Below are positions 58,289 to 64,000 of a DNA stretch of 64,000 nt, piece by piece (the first letter of the stretch is position 1; each line of letters begins with the position of its first letter). Source of the DNA: Protopterus annectens (taxonomy: Eukaryota > Chordata > Ceratodontiformes > Protopteridae); assembly GCF_019279795.1 (NCBI RefSeq), contig NC_056725.1:1750272916-1750336915 (forward strand), given 5' to 3'. A program made the position numbers and the translations under genes. The notes under the pieces were generated by a model. That model worked only from the letters and a program-made list of their open reading frames with translations. It was not told the DNA's origin and did not search any database.

Positions 58289-61200
58289 ACATAGTCACCC
58301 TACCAGTGACTATACACCTTTCCTTTGTACCAAAAAGCAAAGAGCCTGTTTTTTTCCACATTATAATAATTGCAGGTACTTATCACTCACCTGTAGCTTA
58401 CAGATTGTTTTTTCTTGATCTCTGCACTTTCTGCTGTTGCTCCAGCCCGCTCTGTTTCCCCTTGCTACACTCTCACTCTGCTCAGGCTCACTACGCTCCC
58501 CTACCCTACCCCCATTCCCACCCACCCACTATTCAATTACCTTTATACCTAGCCATATCCCTCCTACCCAACACCTTCCTCCAATTACATTAATTTAATC
58601 ATCTTACTCCTTCCCACCAACTCTTAATCCTACCAGCACACTCAATACTTGCATTCTTATCATACATTCTCTCCTTTCCACATGCAAATCTTCTAACCAT
58701 TCTATCATCCCCATAGTTCCCCACCCAAAGTCTCCCTACCGCTACTTAAATACTCTATGTATCCTACCTAACTTGTTAATCGTTATAACTCTTAATTACC
58801 TCACTCAACAAACACTACCACTATCAAACAACACCTTAACATACACATATTTCACCTCTACAAATGTCTCCCATCTTCAGTACTATTCTCTTCATTCTCT
58901 CTCTGCAACTCTATCTCATTCTCTATCTTCATATCACCTAACCTATATACCTTACAACTACCATACATACACTATTACTCCTCAGCCACTGCTCAATAGG
59001 CCCCAACTTATATAGCATAAACATAACCCTACAAACCAAAGTAAAACTCCTCACCCATCAAAGTTCCTGTTACACTAACGTTGTACTAGCCACCAAATGA
59101 AAACAAAAAAGAAACTACTACATTCAAACCCTTCAACACACTGCAACCTAGCTCACTGTGGAGACATTCACCCAAACCCGGGCCCCTCCCCAGCCTCCTG
59201 CAACCCCCCAAACTCCATGAAATCCCTAAACTTTACCACCATTAATATACAGAGCATCAGAAACAAAGGTTCACATCTGCATGCCTGGTTAAGCTAAAAC
59301 AAACCCAACTTCACAGTCATCTCAGAGACTTGGCTAAAACCATGCATCATGGATGCTGAATTCCGACCCCCTAACTACAATTGCCTTAGGACAGACAGAC
59401 CTAAGAAAAGAGGTGGTGGCATCACCTTAATTTATCCAAATACCTTTACTGTAGTTCAATACACAAAATATATCCCACAATTCTCTACTGCAGAAATACT
59501 AGTGGTCTTCCTAAAACTGAATAACTGTAAAAACCTTTGTATCATGGTCATATACATCTACCCAGCCAATAACATCCCTATACTCGCCTGGACAACTACT
59601 AATATTAAAAATTTAACTATCATCTTAGGTAATGTTAACATCAATTGGCATGACATTTCAAATCAGGACTCCTCTACCAGCATTAACCTATACAATTATA
59701 CACAGCTAATCACTGATATCACTAGACCCAACTACAAAAATAACAAAGGGTCAATCCTTGAGTGGATCCTGGTATCTTACCCTAACAAAATTTCCTCCTC
59801 TGGCACACTACCAAACAGTATTAGTGACCACTCACCAGCCTTAATAATATGTAAGACCACCCCTATTTTAAACCAGCACCAAGTCAAGCATTCCAGGGGC
59901 TTAGCTCATTTCTCCCCCACCACCTTTAATGAAATCTTGCATAGTGTGACTTGGACACCATTAAAATATCTCCCCCTCAATTATGCTGTTGAATTCTTCA
60001 ATTCAACATTTCTTAAAATCTTAGATATTGTAGCCACACCTTGTCTAAAAAGAGTTAAGGCTAAACATGCCAATTGGCTTACCAAACACACTAAGAAAAT
60101 TATGTCCTCCAGAGATAAAGCCTGGAAAGCTTAGCAAAAAAAAAAAAAAAAACAAAAATCAACCCAACCTCACTCAATATAAACATCTACGCAATCAGGT
60201 AAAATGCTTAGTGATTAAAAATAAAAAAGAACATTTTCAAAGTCTTCAAGACCAACACAAACAAAACCCAAAAACACTCTGGGGTGCAATCAACTCCCTA
60301 CTTCATCTAGGTGCAAACAACAATCCTTGTTCAAACCCAGACAAAACTCCCACTGAGCTAGCCTCTCTCTTTAATACTAACTTTATTGACACCATAGCAA
60401 AGCTTACCTCCACCTTCCCACCAACAAACCTGAATCCACCTAATACTCCCTCATCAGCCCGCACAAATACTTCACTACCTACTTTCTCATTCATACCTAT
60501 ACCTACCTCCAACGTCAAAAAACTCCTTCAGAAACTTAAAACCATGTACCAATGCACCTGACAACTTACCTGCTGAATTTCTAAAACTATACTCAAACTC
60601 CATTGCCTACCCAATTAGCATACTCCTTAATAGAGCCATTAAGGATTCCATCATACCACAAATCTGGAAGAAAGCATTTGTTCCTCCTCTACATAAAGGT
60701 GGCAACAACTCTGATATCTCTAATTTCTGACCCATAGCTATCCTCTCCCTATCTCTAAAATATTAGAGAAATGTGTTCAAGCTCAGCTTCTCAGTTATCT
60801 TGTTAATAACCAAATCCTCTACCCTACTCAGCATGGTTTCAGGCCAGGGCATAGTACCTCTACTGCTCTTATATCCTTCCTGGACACAGTAAATAGGGCT
60901 TGTGACACCAGTCACTTAGTTTCTTCACTCTTCCTTGACCTCTCAAAGGCCTTCGATATAGTCTCCCATCCCCTACTACTTTCAAAACTCTCCTACTTAG
61001 GTATCTCACTCCTCACCCTGAACTGGTTCTCTAACTATCTCACAGACAGACAACAAGCCACCTAATGGCAAAAATCCTGTTCACCATTTCTAAAGAAAAC
61101 TACAGGTGTACCCCAGGGATCAGGTCCCCTCCTATTTAGCATATTCATCAACAACTTCCATACTTCTCTTATCCATGGCACTGTTATCCAATATGCCGAT

Positions 61201-62525
61201 GATTCCACAATCATCTGCTCGGCCAAATCCTTTTCTGAGCTACAGCATCTTACCCAAGAGGCCTTCACCTCTACCGAAGCTTGGATGGGAAACAACCATC
61301 TCACTGTAAACCCCAATAAAACTAAACTTCTAATATTCACCCCCCCCAAAAAAACCACCCCTCTCAACAGAAGTGAATTATCTGTCCATTCCCTAACTAG
61401 TACTATCATAGAAGTCACTCCAAGTACTAAACTTCTAGGTGTCACCATTGACGAAAATCTAACATTCGACCTCCACATCCATAACAACATAAAAAAAACA
61501 CATCAGAAACTAGAGATCCTTTATAGACACAACCACTTTCTCAACTTCACTGCTAAGAAACCTCTAGCCTCTTCCTTTCTGCTTCCATCTTTACTATATG
61601 GTGCCATCATCCTCACCAATATACAGTCCTCTCAGAAAACCAAACTCAACTCATGCTACAATAAGATCACCAAATTTGTAACAAACTCAAAATATTCATC
61701 TCATCACTGTCTATCTCTAAATCAACTAAACTGTCTCGAATTGCCACATTGTCTTACCTATCTACAATTAACTACAGCACATAAATTTATATACAAACCA
61801 TCAGTGTGCCCTTCTCTCTCCTCCCTACTCAACACATATCACCCCAACAGACTTCTTAGATCTGAAAACAAGTTGCTGCTAAAAGCTGACAAACCAAATT
61901 TCTCAGCTGGTCAAATGCTGTACTCTTTTACTGTCTCAAAACTCTGGAATATTATCCCACTTTCACTCAGAACCAACAGCAATCCTGCTCTCTTTAAGAT
62001 ATCTCTAAGAAAACATCTTTCTTTTCTATAGCACTGTACAAGTACACATGCCAAAATAAAACCTCCCTTAAAACCTCTCCCCCACTTAATCCTTTTGTTA
62101 TTCCATTATTACTCATAATTTTTCCACACTATCTTAAGATAAGAAATCCATGAGCTCTCACTCTATCTTGCCAAATCTCAGCTGCTAATACCTTCCAACC
62201 TGTAACAATTAATCTCATAACTAATACCCATAAGACAATTTCACCTTGAATGTTAATAATTTCAATGTAAAAGTGTAAAAATATGCATATAATATTTGAA
62301 CTGTTGGTATTATATTATCTTCTATGCAGTGTGCAGGTCTATACTTTGACTAGTGTCAATTTCTAATATTTACTCTATTGTAATTATATCTTACGCTGTA
62401 TTGTGTGTTCTTTTCTTGTATCTACTGGTTATATATGTGGAGCTTTACTCCCCGGGTCTCCACTGAAAATGGTCTCACCTAGGCCCAGTGGACCATCCCA
62501 GTAAACAAATGCAATAAATAAATAG
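57700..62525 (+). mobile_element. Nearly full-length L2-like LINE
   Basis: It has a long C/T-rich, G-poor leader (about 57720-59090, 5' limit uncertain), then an endonuclease-RT ORF and a 3' UTR ending 'ccccgggtctccactgaaaatggtc...ccagtaaacaaatgcaataaataaata'. The 3' end is shared with the 5'-truncated copy at 8695-11158. It is sense-oriented with the cytohesin gene. A (CT)n tract sits at 58258-58288 within the leader. Confidence 0.75.
59097..62034 (+). pseudogene. L2-like endonuclease-RT ORF, interrupted
   Basis: The first part (59097-59294) starts MKTKKKLLHSNPSTHCN and contains GDIHPNPGP at residues 22-30, a motif recurrent in CR1-group LINEs and resembling 2A-type peptides. The endonuclease follows with TTINIQSIRNKGSHL, a stop at 59295-59297, VISETWLKP, RPKKRGGGITLIY, and SDHSPALI near 59820. 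Later frames carry LDIVATPCLKRVKA, a frameshift at the poly-A near 60136-60152, FLDLSKAFDIVSHP, GVPQGS (near 61105), QYADDSTIICS, LTVNPNKTKLLIF and LLGVTIDENLTF. It ends SKLWNIIPLSL...HLSFL at 62031. At least five lesions (stops and shifts) are present. Confidence 0.8.
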
Positions 62526-62589
62526 ATGAATAATGGTTCAGAGCAATGTTCATCTAAACTAATATTCCATAGCATATATTCAGGCTCAG

Positions 62590-63480
62590 CTGTAAGACTG
62601 CCTCCTTACTTAGGTCAAAAACAAGCCAGCTTCACAGAAACTATGATACTGTTAAGCTTCTGGGAAAATTTATTACTGACTTAAAAAAAATATTTGACAC
62701 TGTTAACCACTCTGCTTCAAACCCAGCTATAAATAGTCTGTGTCTACAGCACATCTCACAGCTCATTTGAATGTTCATTTCAGAACATAGATTTCGCTAG
62801 AAACATCTGAAACTCATCTCTCAGAAAGATATACTTGCCTGTGGTGTACCACAGGGTTCTGTACTAGGTCTGCTTCACTTCCCCCATCTGTTAATGTGCT
62901 CACTTACAATTCCAGTGGACATCAATGATAAATTACTATAGCAATACAGCAGCACCAGCAGGGCTTTCTAATGCATCAGCTTAATGTTTCCCAGATCACT
63001 TATGATTAATGCAAACAAAAACAAACTCATGATATTCCATACATTGCAATGATTGTCATGGATACTACCTTAACACACTACCAGTCTGCATGGGTCATTA
63101 AGCAAGCACATCTAACAATTCAAGTACTTGGGTATTTTTGCAAGTAAAGTTTGCCAAAAGATAAAGATTGCACCGTAGACAAATGTACATTTTCACAGAT
63201 AAGTCATATTAAACAGTTCAAAGAAGTACCTAATCCTATAAAATGACTCTGGAGTACCTTGATTGTCACTTAGTATGCCCTGTAATATTAATCATTTTCA
63301 AACTAGCACAACTGAGGTTGCCATTTTGCATCACCATTCCACCCAATACAACTCTGATGAAGTCAATGTTTGTTAAACTACAACATATTCACAAATGTCA
63401 CATAAACATAAAAATCTATTCTTTCCTATCATTTTTCATCCTTACTTCCTTCATTTTGTTGAACGCTCATCTTTAAGGAA
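62590..63480 (+). pseudogene. Old L2-like RT relic
   Basis: Translated pieces include DLKKIFDTVNHSA (the catalytic 'DL.KAFDTV.H' block) and CGVPQGSVLGLLHF near 62840-62875. INANKNKLMIF follows near 63005-63030. Stops are frequent. The order is as in the neighbouring full-length element, but the sequence is clearly different and older. Confidence 0.55.
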
Positions 63481-64000
63481 AAAAAAATGGAATCCATGCA
63501 GTAAATGGAAAGCAAAGTATCCTACAGATACAATAGGTACATACACCCGTACTGTACAAAGCAGATCTTTAACAGTTCTCTTCATTTCTATGTATTAGAG
63601 GTACTAGGATGCCTGATGCGCATCAGCACAAATAAGTACTGTAATGGCAGTAAGGGAAGCATTAATAGTAAGGACACAGTACTAGCCTTGTGAGCTGGAA
63701 ATATCTGTTACTAAGTCTAACTCAGTCCATCCCTGAATCATTCACCAAGTTGGGTTGGGTCTACTTTGTTCCATTGAAAGCTCATTTCACTGAATTTGAA
63801 TTCACCCTGACCACATTGCTGCAAAGAAGTCACCTGCAAAAATGGAAAAAGCAGAATTCCATAATACTAGTAATAATGTATTTAGACAGTCTGCACAGTC
63901 TCCAGAAACAGTGCATCTGTTCAGTAGGTATGTTAGGCAATTTTTGATTTGCTATCAGTCAAAATAATTAATCCACTGTGAAATGTTCTCTCCCAAAATA
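63481..64000. other. No feature recognised
   Basis: AT-rich sequence at the right edge. Overlapping short + strand frames have no motifs. Confidence 0.5.

Overview
This window looks like nuclear DNA from a vertebrate with a large, AT-rich, transposon-dense genome. An amphibian (caecilian or salamander) or a lungfish would fit, because a DIRS-type tyrosine-recombinase retrotransposon sits beside CR1-, L2-, Tx1- and RTE-type LINEs and a host intron has been expanded to nearly 12 kb. The host assignment is inference; no species marker is visible. There is no prokaryotic or viral gene organisation.

Host gene: the only host gene I can support is a cytohesin (ARF guanine-nucleotide exchange factor) on the + strand. 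Three consecutive coding exons are visible at 32764-32846, 32963-33027 and 44838-44904. They encode the N-terminal coiled coil and the lead-in to the Sec7 domain, and their splice phases join without a break. Residue choices favour CYTH4 over CYTH1-3. A 27-nt candidate microexon at 44507-44533 would insert in frame between the second and third exons. The first exon and the Sec7/PH exons are not found and probably lie outside the window.

Layout: 1-5 kb holds a tetranucleotide repeat, an old CR1 tail, a foldback DNA element (2409-2812, with 8-bp target duplication) and an L2-like RT relic. 5-12 kb is a Tx1-like LINE on the - strand, split by a younger 5'-truncated L2-like LINE on the + strand (8695-11158). 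12-17 kb is mostly unannotated, with small LINE tails and a second foldback element (14852-15098) inside another LINE relic. 17-21 kb is a nearly full-length CR1-like LINE (- strand). 23-30 kb has a third foldback element, a 28-copy 38-bp minisatellite, an RTE tail and a long L2/Rex1-like relic. 30-46 kb carries the cytohesin exons, with a second nearly full-length CR1-like LINE (+ strand, about 39394-43380) in the large intron. 46.6-52.0 kb is a complete but mutated DIRS element (- strand) with inverted terminal repeats and an internal complementary region. 52-55.3 kb is another LINE (+ strand) interrupted by a third CR1-like copy. 55-57 kb is CA-rich repeat. 57.7-62.5 kb is a nearly full-length L2-like LINE whose first ORF carries a GDIHPNPGP motif, followed by another RT relic.

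Every large ORF here belongs to a retroelement and nearly all are broken by stops or frameshifts. The most interesting structures are a family of foldback elements with a conserved core, changing hairpin arms and 8-bp target duplications, and the candidate cytohesin microexon.
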